Shown here: positions 24,761 through 32,192 of the stretch, piece after piece
How the letters are laid out: each line of letters starts with the position of its first letter
Position numbering within the stretch: the stretch's first letter is position 1
From: Caldilineaceae bacterium
GTDB taxonomy: Bacteria > Chloroflexota > Anaerolineae > Caldilineales > Caldilineaceae
Assembly: GCA_022824685.1 (NCBI GenBank)
Contig: JAJDZJ010000176.1
Location: forward strand, 1-35,435
Length of the DNA stretch: 35,435 nt
Reading direction: 5' to 3'
Notes under the pieces: generated by a model
What the model was told of the DNA's origin: nothing
The model's database searches: none
What the model saw: the letters and a program-made list of their open reading frames with translations, nothing else
Position numbers and translations under genes: made by a program

Positions 24761-25165
24761 ATGAAGAGAATTCTCGCTGTTTTCTCAATGGCTTTAGCCC
24801 TCGCTGCCGGGCTCGTCGCGCCCTTGCAGGCCCAAAGTGACGGAGATGAATCTACACTTCCGCACAACCAGTGTCAGGTTTCGCAGGTGGACAGAATTGA
24901 AGATGTCAGCGAACTGCCATCCTTTGGACTGCCGGAGCTTTATGGACTGCAGTCCGAGTATCTGGAGCACTCGCTATTCCATCAGCTCTGGTCTTCCGAA
25001 AATGCCGGTTCAGAGGAAGGCGTTTCGATAGACACCGACAGTTGTCATGATGACCTGAGGATCAAGTGCTGGACATGTCTGCGATGGGTAGATGGTCCCG
25101 TAGGACCGGTATGCGCCAAGTGGTGGTTTACCTATTGCATACATCAAGGTCATTGCGACTTCTAG
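24761..25165 (+). CDS. Small secreted cysteine-rich protein, family copy 3 (divergent)
   Basis: A 134-residue member: signal peptide 1-24 (ending LQA), an N-terminal Cys38, LEHSLFH (H70, H74), then C95, C103, C106, C118, C126 and C132 with exactly the family spacing C-x7-C-x2-C-x11-C-x7-C-x5-C and a CIHQGHC end. It lacks both cysteines of the LCVGSFC segment found in copies 1 and 2. Joint loss suggests those two form a disulfide with each other. Outside the motif, identity to the other copies is low, so it is an older duplicate. ATG 24761 has GAGGAG upstream; an earlier frame opening at 24692 overlaps copy 2 and would spoil the signal peptide. Confidence 0.75.
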   Translation: MKRILAVFSMALALAAGLVAPLQAQSDGDESTLPHNQCQVSQVDRIEDVSELPSFGLPELYGLQSEYLEHSLFHQLWSSENAGSEEGVSIDTDSCHDDLRIKCWTCLRWVDGPVGPVCAKWWFTYCIHQGHCDF

Positions 25166-25171
25166 GTCAAA

Positions 25172-25278
25172 TAGGGCACGTTCCAGGAGATGGGGCAAGA
25201 CCGGACTACATCTGGCCAGTCACACTGGATTCTGCAGCACACTGGTCTGGTTAACCCCATTTTCCTGGATGTGCCCTA
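25172..25278. mobile_element. MITE-like inverted-repeat element
   Basis: A 107-bp imperfect palindrome. TAGGGCAC (25172-25179), CCAGGA (25183-25188), ATGGGG (25190-25195) and GACC (25199-25202) pair in order with GTGCCCTA (25271-25278), TCCTGG (25263-25268), CCCCAT (25255-25260) and GGTC (25244-25247). A central CCAGT-CAC-ACTGG lies at 25216-25228. TA at both outer ends is consistent with TA-targeting (IS630/Tc1-like) non-autonomous elements. No coding capacity. It may also act as the terminator of the cysteine-rich operon and of the convergent VCBS gene. Confidence 0.6.
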
Positions 25279-25374
25279 ATCCCCCCTAATGCGCCGCTCA
25301 CACTCTCCTCGCCTAACCTAACTTCATTCCACTTCGCTCATACAGGCCACAGTTCCGTTCGTGGGGAATAGCTG

Positions 25375-26496
25375 TCAAGGGCCTTCGTTGCGCCACCAGC
25401 GGACTTCGTTGCTGCCGCGTTCGGCGGCGGCGACGATGTCGAGGCGGCCGTTGCCGTTGATGTCAGCGGCGATGACCATATTGGCGTTGGTCCAGCCGTC
25501 TTTGAGGAGCTGCATATCCCAGGGGCCGCGGGGGTCGCCGCGGTGTTTGAAGTAGGCGACGCGGCCGGTGACGTTCCAGGCGGTGGCGACGACCTCGACG
25601 TCGCCGTCGTTGTCGAAGTCGGCGGCGATGGCCTCGAATGCGTGGGGGAAGCGTTCGCAGATGATGTGCTTGCGCCACTTGCCGGCGGCGGGATGACCGT
25701 CGTTTTCATACCAGACGACCTGGTGGTGGTCGAAGGAGACGCCGGTGGGGTCGTCGGGGGGGAGCATGCCGAGGGCCATGACGACGTCGAGGTCGCCGTC
25801 GCCGTCCATGTCGACAGGATGGCCGTGGATGGGTTGGGGGGCGTCGTCGATGATGTGCTTGATCCAGGGCTGTTGGGCGGGGTCGCCGGGGTTTTCGTAC
25901 CAGATGACCTGATTGGCGAGGCGGGCGGTGCCGAGGAGGTCGATTTTGCCATCGCCGTCGATGTCGGCGGCGTGGATGGCGCGGGTCTCGGCGATGTTGT
26001 CTTCGAGGATATGTTTGATCCAGTGGCCGTCGCGGTTTTCGTACCAGACGAACTGGTTGCCTTTGCGCCAGGTCGATGCTGCGACATCGAGATGGCCGTT
26101 TCCGTTGAAGTCGGCTACGGCGACGGCGTAGGCGCCTGTGAGCGTGCCTTCGTCGATGTAGCGGACGCCCCATGAGCTGGGCAGGCGCGGGTCTCCCTCA
26201 TATTCGAAGTAGAGCAGACAGCCGTTGATGTTGTCGATGAAGACGATTTCGGGGCGGCCGTCGCCGTCTATGTCGGCGACCTGGTGGCGTTCGAGCCATT
26301 CAGGGGTGCGCTTGTGGATGACGTGGCGGGTGAAGTTGCCCTGGCCGTCGTTTTCGAGCCAGTAGAGGCCGACGTCGGTGTCGGGGGTGATGAGGTCGGG
26401 TACGCCGTTGCCGGTGAGGTCGAAGGCGGAGATGCCGTAGGTGTATTCGAAGCCATCCTGGGCGAGGTGTTCGGTGAGGTTGATGAGGTTGGGCAT
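25375..26496 (-). CDS. FG-GAP/VCBS-repeat beta-propeller protein
   Basis: A 373-residue protein made almost wholly of seven repeats with calcium-loop-like motifs: DLTGNGVPD, DIDGDGRPE, DFNGNGHLD, DIDGDGKID, DMDGDGDLD, DFDNDGDVE and DINGNGRLD. Most repeats also have an IWYEN/VWYEN strand. Seven units would close into an integrin-alpha-like propeller. No signal peptide or other domain is seen, unusual since most VCBS proteins are exported. The start is ATG 26496 with AAGGAAGG upstream. It converges on the cysteine-rich trio, and a truncated duplicate of its 3' end lies at 23681. Role unknown; such propellers usually bind protein or polysaccharide. Confidence 0.85.
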   Translation of the reverse strand: MPNLINLTEHLAQDGFEYTYGISAFDLTGNGVPDLITPDTDVGLYWLENDGQGNFTRHVIHKRTPEWLERHQVADIDGDGRPEIVFIDNINGCLLYFEYEGDPRLPSSWGVRYIDEGTLTGAYAVAVADFNGNGHLDVAASTWRKGNQFVWYENRDGHWIKHILEDNIAETRAIHAADIDGDGKIDLLGTARLANQVIWYENPGDPAQQPWIKHIIDDAPQPIHGHPVDMDGDGDLDVVMALGMLPPDDPTGVSFDHHQVVWYENDGHPAAGKWRKHIICERFPHAFEAIAADFDNDGDVEVVATAWNVTGRVAYFKHRGDPRGPWDMQLLKDGWTNANMVIAADINGNGRLDIVAAAERGSNEVRWWRNEGP

Positions 26497-26710
26497 TTTT
26501 CCTTCCTTGGCAGTTGGGTGCGGGTGGTGGGGGCAGGTTAGCAGGGATGGGGGGAGAGGGCAAGGGAAGTTTTTGGTAGTCGGCTATTCGTCTTTAGTGA
26601 ACTGCAGCCGGCTGGATCAGGCGGCGGCATCGTCAGGGCTCGTTGACGTTTGTATGGACGCGGCTGAATTTGAAGCAGACGGGGTTCTCCGCTGAGGGCA
26701 GAGAATCTTA

Positions 26711-26895
26711 ACACTTTTTGGATCCACGGAGGAACACGGAGGGCACGGAGAATACCTTTTTGATCTGCGGAGGGTTACGGATGGGACCTTTTTGATCCGC
26801 GAAGGGCCGCGAGGAACACCTTAACACCTTTTTTATCGACGGAGGGTTACGGAGAGGACCTTTTTGAACTGCTGGGGACGCGGAGGGAGAGGGGC
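26711..26895. repeat. Degenerate tandem intergenic repeat
   Basis: Four to five irregular units of roughly 32-45 bases, each starting with a CTTTTTGAT/CTTTTTTAT tract and continuing with CGGAGGGTTACGGA-like sequence (near 26714, 26757, 26789, 26829 and 26860). No coding potential. The rest of 26497-26942 shows no gene. Confidence 0.55.
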
Positions 26896-26942
26896 AGGAT
26901 GGGTGGTGAGTGGTTGATGGTGGCGCTGTGGGGAAATGTGAT

Positions 26943-26970
26943 TTGACACTTAGAACATAAGTTCTATAAT
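26943..26970 (+). promoter_or_regulatory. Consensus promoter with LexA-like operator (SOS box)
   Basis: TTGACA (26943-26948) and TATAAT (26965-26970) are perfect -35 and -10 hexamers separated by 16 bases. The spacer is filled by TAGAACATAAGTTCTA (26951-26966), a dyad of the GAAC-N4-GTTC type bound by LexA in Gram-positive and related bacteria. Position over the promoter fits repression until DNA damage. The downstream genes, imuB and dnaE2, are classical LexA targets. Confidence 0.8.
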
Positions 26971-27012
26971 GGCGGCTGAAATGGGATCCGGCAATCGCTG
27001 GAGGAAGGAATT

Positions 27013-28686
27013 ATGCGCGTGGCTTGTGTTCTGATTACGCATTTGCGGGCGAAGGCGGAGATGAGAAGGCAGGGCGAGGAGAGAGGGAACACCTTGGACT
27101 GCTCGCCTTCGGAGTCTCCCGGCTCTGATTCGGGCTCGGAGGAGCCTGCGGTTCAGGGTTGTGCGAGTGGGGAGGAGGCGCGGGCGGAGGAGCCTGCTGC
27201 GCAGGCTTGTGCAGATGCGCAGGGGATACAGCCGCAAAAGGCTTCTGCTCAGCCTTTTGCGAGTGCGCGGCAGATGCGGTCGCAAAAGGCTTCGACTCTG
27301 ATTGTGGAGCGCGGGGGGGATGGGGGCGGGACGCCGGTGGTGGTGGACTATTTTCCGGGGGCGGTGGGGGTGAAGGTGGGGATGACGCTGGAGCAGGCGG
27401 TGTCGTATCTTGGGGAGACGGTCGTGCTGAATGCGGATGAGCTGTATTACCAGCAAGTGTTCGGGGAGGTGATCCGGGCGCTGCAGGGGGTGAGCGACCG
27501 GGTTGAAGGGGCGGAGTTGGGCACGGCTTATGTGCGGCTGGACGGGCTGGAGCGGCTGTATGGGGGTGAGGCGCAGGCGGTGCAGGCGCTGCTGGAGGCG
27601 GCGCCGGCGGACCTGACGCCGCGGATTGGGGTGGCGGACGCGAAGTTTCCGGCGTTTGTGGCGGCGCGCATGCGGGAGCCGGGGGTGTCGCACGCGCCGG
27701 AGGATGCGCGGGGGTTTCTGGCGCCGTATTCGGTGGAGCTGCTGCCGGTGGACGCGGATGTGAAGAGCAAGCTGCACCGTTTCGGTCTGTACAGGATGGC
27801 GGATGTGGCGGCGATGGAGGAGCATCTGCTCGCGGCCCAGTTTGGCCGCGAGGGCAGCCGGTTGTGGGCGCTGTGCAATGGGATCGACGACAGTCCTGTG
27901 GTTCCGACGGCGTTTGAGGAGTCGCTCGTTGAGGAGATCGCGCTGCCGTTCAACTCCACGTCGATCGAACTGCTGCTGGTGGCGGTGGATACGCTGCTGC
28001 GGCGGGGATATGCGCGGCGTGAGCTGGGGGGGAGGGTGGTGGGGGCGGCGGCGCTGCAGGGCCGGGCGCGAGGCTGGCCGCCGTGGACGTTGTCGGTGGC
28101 CTTCAAGGAGCCGGTGGGGCGCTGGGAGAACGCGGCGGCGCTTATCAGGAACCGGATGGAGCTGGAGCCGCCGGAGATTCCGGTTGAGGACGTGACGCTG
28201 ACGCTGTCGGATTTTCGCGGGGGAACGGGGATGCAGATGGGGCTTTTTGAGGATGTGAAGGAGACGGCGGGACGGCGGTTGATGGAGATGGAGAAGCGGC
28301 TGCAGGTACGGATGAACGGCAACCACGTTCTGCACCGCATTGCGGAGGTGGCTCCGTGGCATCCTGCGCCGGAGATGCGGGCGCTGCAGATCCCGATCGA
28401 TCCGGCGAAGCGGGATGACATGAGGCCGTTGCATGCGCCGGCGCGGGTGGCGGTGCGGGAGGGGGCGGGGGGAGAGCCGGCGGAGGTACAGCTTGGGAAG
28501 CGCTGGCGGCGGGTGGCGCGGGTGGCGGACCGGTGGACGTTTGATCTGTGGTGGCTGGCGCAGCCGATCACGCGCGCGTATTTTCGGGTTGGGTTGACGG
28601 GGAATTGGTTTGACGATGGGCAGGTGACGTTGTTTCGGGATGAGCGGGATGGTGTGTGGTATCGGCAGAAAAGCAGTGGTCAGTGA
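27013..28686 (+). CDS. imuB: ImuB-like inactive Y-family polymerase, SOS mutagenesis accessory
   Basis: Y-family polymerase homologue lacking catalytic acidic residues: the N-terminus reads VACVLITHLRAK where active enzymes have a DxDxF motif, and LDGLERLYGG replaces the SxDE segment. ImuB bridges DnaE2 and the sliding clamp in damage-induced mutagenesis; Q408-M-G-L-F fits a clamp-binding pentapeptide. At 557 residues it holds an unusual insert of about 75 residues after residue 20, including three 16-residue repeats (EEPAVQGCASGEEARA, EEPAAQACADAQGIQP, QKASAQPFASARQMRS). The ATG start has GGAGGAAGG upstream and lies 43 bases after the -10 box. The last codons and stop lie in a 14-bp repeat. 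No imuA/sulA-like gene precedes it, so this is a two-gene version of the cassette. Confidence 0.85.
   Translation: MRVACVLITHLRAKAEMRRQGEERGNTLDCSPSESPGSDSGSEEPAVQGCASGEEARAEEPAAQACADAQGIQPQKASAQPFASARQMRSQKASTLIVERGGDGGGTPVVVDYFPGAVGVKVGMTLEQAVSYLGETVVLNADELYYQQVFGEVIRALQGVSDRVEGAELGTAYVRLDGLERLYGGEAQAVQALLEAAPADLTPRIGVADAKFPAFVAARMREPGVSHAPEDARGFLAPYSVELLPVDADVKSKLHRFGLYRMADVAAMEEHLLAAQFGREGSRLWALCNGIDDSPVVPTAFEESLVEEIALPFNSTSIELLLVAVDTLLRRGYARRELGGRVVGAAALQGRARGWPPWTLSVAFKEPVGRWENAAALIRNRMELEPPEIPVEDVTLTLSDFRGGTGMQMGLFEDVKETAGRRLMEMEKRLQVRMNGNHVLHRIAEVAPWHPAPEMRALQIPIDPAKRDDMRPLHAPARVAVREGAGGEPAEVQLGKRWRRVARVADRWTFDLWWLAQPITRAYFRVGLTGNWFDDGQVTLFRDERDGVWYRQKSSGQ
27138..27293 (+). repeat. 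In-frame 48-bp tandem repeat with palindromes inside imuB
   Basis: GGAGGAGCCTGC recurs at 27138 and 27186, exactly 48 bases apart, and a third unit plus a partial fourth follow (CGCAAAAGGCTTC at 27233 and 27281, also 48 apart). Embedded hairpins are AGCCTGC-TGC-GCAGGCT (27191-27207) and CGCAAAAGGCT-N7-AGCCTTTTGCG (27233-27261). Unit length is a multiple of three, so imuB stays in frame. This resembles palindromic elements that insert into genes, or a minisatellite expansion. Confidence 0.75.
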
Positions 28687-28712
28687 GCAGTGGTCAGTGA
28701 GCAGTGGTCAGT
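28673..28712 (+). repeat. 14-bp tandem repeat at the imuB stop codon
   Basis: GCAGTGGTCAGTGA occurs at 28673 and 28687, with a third incomplete unit at 28701. The first unit encodes the last residues and TGA stop of imuB. It is related to the CAGTGGT heptamer array after dnaE2 (31896-31940). Confidence 0.85.
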
Positions 28713-28751
28713 TTGTGGTGGCGAGGGGGAAGGGGATAGGGAGGCGGGGTT

Positions 28752-31700
28752 ATGGATGGGGGATATGTTGAGCTGCGGGTGAAGAGTTTTTATTCGTTTG
28801 GTGAGGGGGCGTCGCATACGCATGAGCTGCTGGCGCAGGCGAAGGCGTATGGGTACGGGGCGCTGGCGCTGACGGACACGAATTTGTGCGGGGCGCTGGA
28901 GTTTGCGCGGCTGGCGAACAGTTTGGGGATGCGGCCGATCAGCGGGGGGACGTTGACGCTGGTGGACGGGTCCCGGGTAACGCTGCTGGCAAAGACGCGG
29001 CAGGGGTATTCGAACATTTCGCGTCTGTTTACGCTTGCGAACGGGGTGGATCGCAGGGAGCCGCGGCTGGATCCGAGGCATCTGGCGGGCCATGCGGAGG
29101 GGGTGATATTGCTGACGGGGGGGCGGGACAGTTGTGTGTCGCGGCTGGCCCTGGCGGGGCGGCGGCAGGAGGCGGCGGGGCTGTTGCGATCGTATGCGGA
29201 GTGGTATGGCGGGGATTCGGTCTATGCGGCGTTGCAGCAGAATTTTCTGGAGGGGGACACGATGCGGAACCGCAAGCTGGCGGGACTCGCGGAGGAGGCG
29301 GGCGTCCGGCTGGTGGTGAGCAACGACGTGCATTACCACGCGGCGGAGCGGTACCGGCTGCAGAATGCGCTGGTGGCGATCCGGCTGAACACGACGGTCG
29401 ACCAGGCGTTGCCGCATCTGCAGCCCAACGATCAGTTCTATCTGAGGACGGGGGAGGAGATGGCGGCTCTTTTTGCGGAGTTTCCGGAGGCGGTGGCGAA
29501 CACGGCGCGGATAGCGGAGCGGTGCGCTTTCGACCTGGGTACGGATTTGGGGTATACGCTACCGAAGCCGGCGTTGCCGGAGGGGTATACGGCTGAGGGG
29601 TATCTGCGAGAGCTATGTTATGAGGCGGCGGCGCGGCGCTACGGCGGGGTAACGAAGGAGATCACGGCGCGGCTGGAGGAGGAGTTCAATCTGATCGGGC
29701 GGCACGGGCTGGCGGGTTTTCTGCTGCTGTACCGGGAGATCGTGATGCTCGCGCAGGAGATTGTGGAGGAGAGAGGGAGGCGGTCGGAGAGTGAGGGGCA
29801 GGAGCCGCCGGGGAGAGGGCGGGGATCGTCGGTGGCGCTGCTGGTGGGGTATCTGATCGGGATCAGCCATATTGACCCGCTGAAGTGGAATCTGACGCTG
29901 GAGCGATTTCTGTCTGCGGAGATGACGGTGCTGCCGGACATCGATCTCGATTTTCCGCGGGCGCTGCGGGACGAGTTGATCGAGCGGGTGCATCAGCGGT
30001 TCGGGGCGGAGTATGCGGTGCTGGCAGGGGCGATTTTCACGTACAAGATCAAGGGGGTGTTGCAGGACCTGGGCAAGGCGTTGGGATTGCCGCAGGAGGA
30101 GTTGAAGCTGCTTTCGAAGCAGATGCGTTCGCATGATGCGGGGCGTTTGCGGGAGGAGATGGAGCAGCTGCCGGCGTTCAGCCGGCGGGTGAACGCCGGC
30201 GGGTGGAGGGAGTTGATCGAGCTTGGGCCGCAGTTGATGGGAGCGCCGAAGCTGCTGAGCCAGCATGTGGGGGGGATGATATTGAGCAGTTCGCCGATTC
30301 CGGAGATGGTTCCGGTGCGGGCGGGGGCGATGGAGGGCCGGTTCATCATGGACTGGGACAAGGACAGTGTGGCGGACGCTGGTTTTGCGAAGATCGACAT
30401 ACTGTCGCTGCCGGTGTTGGATCAGCTGCAGGAGGCGCTGGATTTGGTGGAGGCGCGGGAGGGGAGGCGGCCGGATTTGAGCCGGATCGATCCGGAGGAT
30501 CCGAAGGTGTACGACATGATCAACGCGGGGCTGTCGAAGGGGATCTTTCTGCTGCAGTCGCCGGCGCAGCTGAAGATGGGGCAGCGTTTGCTCTCGCGCA
30601 ATCTGCTGGACCTGGCGTACCAGGTGGCGTTGATCCGGCCGGGGGTGGGGGTGCAGGGAAGCGCGGTGTCGCAGTTTGTGGAGAGGTACCGGCACGGTGC
30701 GGAGTGGACGTATGATCATCCGCTGGAGGAGCGGGCGCTGGCGCGGGGGTACGGGATTATTGTGTGGCAGGAGCAGGTGGTGCAGCTGATCACGGATGTG
30801 ACGGGGTTGACGGCGGCGCAGGGGGACGAGATCCGGCGGTCGTTTGCCAAGAGGAACAACGAGCATCTGATCGCGCTGCACTGGGAGCAGTTTCGCGAGG
30901 GCGCGCGGGGCAAGGGTGTGCCGGAGGAGACGGCGCGCACGATTTTCGAGAAGATCAACGGGCACTACATGTTCCCCGAGAGCCATTCGCATGCGTTCGC
31001 GATTACGGCATTCCAGGCGGCGTGGCTGAAGTGTTATTACCCGCTGGAGTTTTTTGTGGCGCTGATGAATAACCAGCCGATGGGTTTCTATCCGCTGGAG
31101 ACGCTGAAGCAGGATGCGCGGCGGTTCGGGGTCCCGTTTCGCAATCCGTGCGTGAACCGGAGCGACGTGCGGTGCGCGCCGGAGGAGGGGGCTGTGCGGA
31201 TGGGGCTGGTGTTCACGAAGGATGTGGGGGAGTCGTGGGCGAGGCGGGTTGTGGAGGAGAGGACACGGAATGGGGCGTACGTGAATGCGGGCGACCTGGC
31301 GCGGCGGACGGGGATGACGGACCAGGCGGTGTTATCGCTGGCGATGGCGGGGGCGTTTGACGGGATCGCCAGCAACCGGCGGGAGGCGTTGTGGGAGGCG
31401 GGGCTGACGGTGCGTTCTACGGGAAACGGGCAGGGTGCGCTGTCTCTGGCGCAGACGGAGAGCGCGGCGGCGTTGACCGATTTTGATGCGCGCGAGCAGA
31501 TGATCGGCGAGTACCAGGTGCTGGAGCTCTATCCGAAGGGGCATTTGATGGAGTTTGTGCGGCCGTCGCTGGCGGGGCATGTTCTGGCGTCGGTGGATGT
31601 GGAGAGGCTGGATGACGGGGCGGCGGTGACGGTGGCGGGGTGGCCGGTGGCGAGGCAGCATCCGCGCGGGCGGGATGGGACGGTGTTTGTGACGATAGAG

Positions 31701-31892
31701 GATGAGTTCGGCGACGTGCAGATTATTTTGTGGGGGGATGTGTTTGCGCGGTACAGCCGCGAGCTGGACAGTCAGGTTATCGAGGTGAGTGGGGTGATTT
31801 CGAAGTGGGACGGGACGACGAATGTGATCGTGTCATCGCTGCGGGCGATACGGGTGGGGGTGAAGATGCCGCGCGCGCACGATTGGCATTAA
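28752..31892 (+). CDS. dnaE2: Error-prone DNA polymerase III alpha subunit DnaE2
   Basis: A 1046-residue C-family polymerase that copies past damaged template during SOS mutagenesis, together with ImuB. Order of domains: N-terminal PHP domain (YVELRVKSFYSFGEGASHTHEL, residues 5-26, through LVVSNDVHYH near 195); polymerase core with GRGSSVALLVGYLIG (about 355), catalytic PDIDLDF (about 395-401) and third acidic site KIDIL (about 546); helix-hairpin-helix region; and a C-terminal OB domain (VTVAGWPVARQHPRG). It ends in DWH, close to the short C-terminal tail usual for DnaE2; length (about 1,050) is normal and shorter than the replicative enzyme. ATG 28752 has GGGAGG upstream. Linked to imuB by 65 bases of repeat-bearing spacer and presumably controlled by the LexA-like site at 26951. 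Confidence 0.93.
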   Translation: MDGGYVELRVKSFYSFGEGASHTHELLAQAKAYGYGALALTDTNLCGALEFARLANSLGMRPISGGTLTLVDGSRVTLLAKTRQGYSNISRLFTLANGVDRREPRLDPRHLAGHAEGVILLTGGRDSCVSRLALAGRRQEAAGLLRSYAEWYGGDSVYAALQQNFLEGDTMRNRKLAGLAEEAGVRLVVSNDVHYHAAERYRLQNALVAIRLNTTVDQALPHLQPNDQFYLRTGEEMAALFAEFPEAVANTARIAERCAFDLGTDLGYTLPKPALPEGYTAEGYLRELCYEAAARRYGGVTKEITARLEEEFNLIGRHGLAGFLLLYREIVMLAQEIVEERGRRSESEGQEPPGRGRGSSVALLVGYLIGISHIDPLKWNLTLERFLSAEMTVLPDIDLDFPRALRDELIERVHQRFGAEYAVLAGAIFTYKIKGVLQDLGKALGLPQEELKLLSKQMRSHDAGRLREEMEQLPAFSRRVNAGGWRELIELGPQLMGAPKLLSQHVGGMILSSSPIPEMVPVRAGAMEGRFIMDWDKDSVADAGFAKIDILSLPVLDQLQEALDLVEAREGRRPDLSRIDPEDPKVYDMINAGLSKGIFLLQSPAQLKMGQRLLSRNLLDLAYQVALIRPGVGVQGSAVSQFVERYRHGAEWTYDHPLEERALARGYGIIVWQEQVVQLITDVTGLTAAQGDEIRRSFAKRNNEHLIALHWEQFREGARGKGVPEETARTIFEKINGHYMFPESHSHAFAITAFQAAWLKCYYPLEFFVALMNNQPMGFYPLETLKQDARRFGVPFRNPCVNRSDVRCAPEEGAVRMGLVFTKDVGESWARRVVEERTRNGAYVNAGDLARRTGMTDQAVLSLAMAGAFDGIASNRREALWEAGLTVRSTGNGQGALSLAQTESAAALTDFDAREQMIGEYQVLELYPKGHLMEFVRPSLAGHVLASVDVERLDDGAAVTVAGWPVARQHPRGRDGTVFVTIEDEFGDVQIILWGDVFARYSRELDSQVIEVSGVISKWDGTTNVIVSSLRAIRVGVKMPRAHDWH

Positions 31893-31895
31893 CTG

Positions 31896-31940
31896 CAGTG
31901 GTCAGTGGTCAGTGGTCAGTGGTCAGTGGTCAGTGGTCAG
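31896..31940 (+). repeat. CAGTGGT heptamer array after dnaE2
   Basis: More than six consecutive copies of the heptamer CAGTGGT, starting four bases after the dnaE2 stop. The same motif appears imperfectly at 28673-28712 and around 35058-35085. Direct repeats without unique spacers, so not a CRISPR. Confidence 0.9.
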
Positions 31941-31991
31941 AAATGCAAGAGTCGGAACGGAAGGGGGAGGAACGAGAAAATTCCGAGCCGG

Positions 31992-32192
31992 CTAATCGGT
32001 GTACTCGGCGAGGAGGGCTCTTACGGCCGGGACCAGCTCGACGGGTATGTCCATGACGGTCGTAGAGCGATCTTCAAAGGCGGCTTCGTCTTCGGCAATG
32101 GCCTCTTCGTCGGTCTGGGATTCGTAATGCTGGATCACGCGGCGGACGCGTTGCAGGTTCCAGCCTGGGGGGTATTTGTTGGGATCTTTCAT
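31992..32192 (-). CDS. Small antitoxin-like protein
   Basis: A 66-residue acidic protein beginning MKDPNKYPPGWNLQRVRRVIQ, with an EEAIAEDEAAFED stretch and ending MDIPVELVPAVRALLAEY. I recall similar short proteins encoded beside BrnT/DUF4258-like toxins in filamentous bacteria, where they would be the antitoxin. ATG 32192 overlaps the stop of the upstream toxin-like frame by four bases (ATGA) and has GGAGAGG upstream, the coupling expected of a toxin-antitoxin pair. No DNA-binding domain is obvious at this size. Because the partner seems truncated, it may be an orphan. Confidence 0.6.
   Translation of the reverse strand: MKDPNKYPPGWNLQRVRRVIQHYESQTDEEAIAEDEAAFEDRSTTVMDIPVELVPAVRALLAEYTD

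Noticed and set aside
26950..31000. Long antisense frames opposite imuB and dnaE2 (for example 26950-28434 and 29613-30992)
   Set aside because: Arg/His/Pro/Leu-rich translations typical of antisense reading of GC-rich genes, with no domains.
31896..31940. Short regular repeats as a CRISPR array
   Set aside because: Contiguous 7-bp units without spacers and no cas genes.
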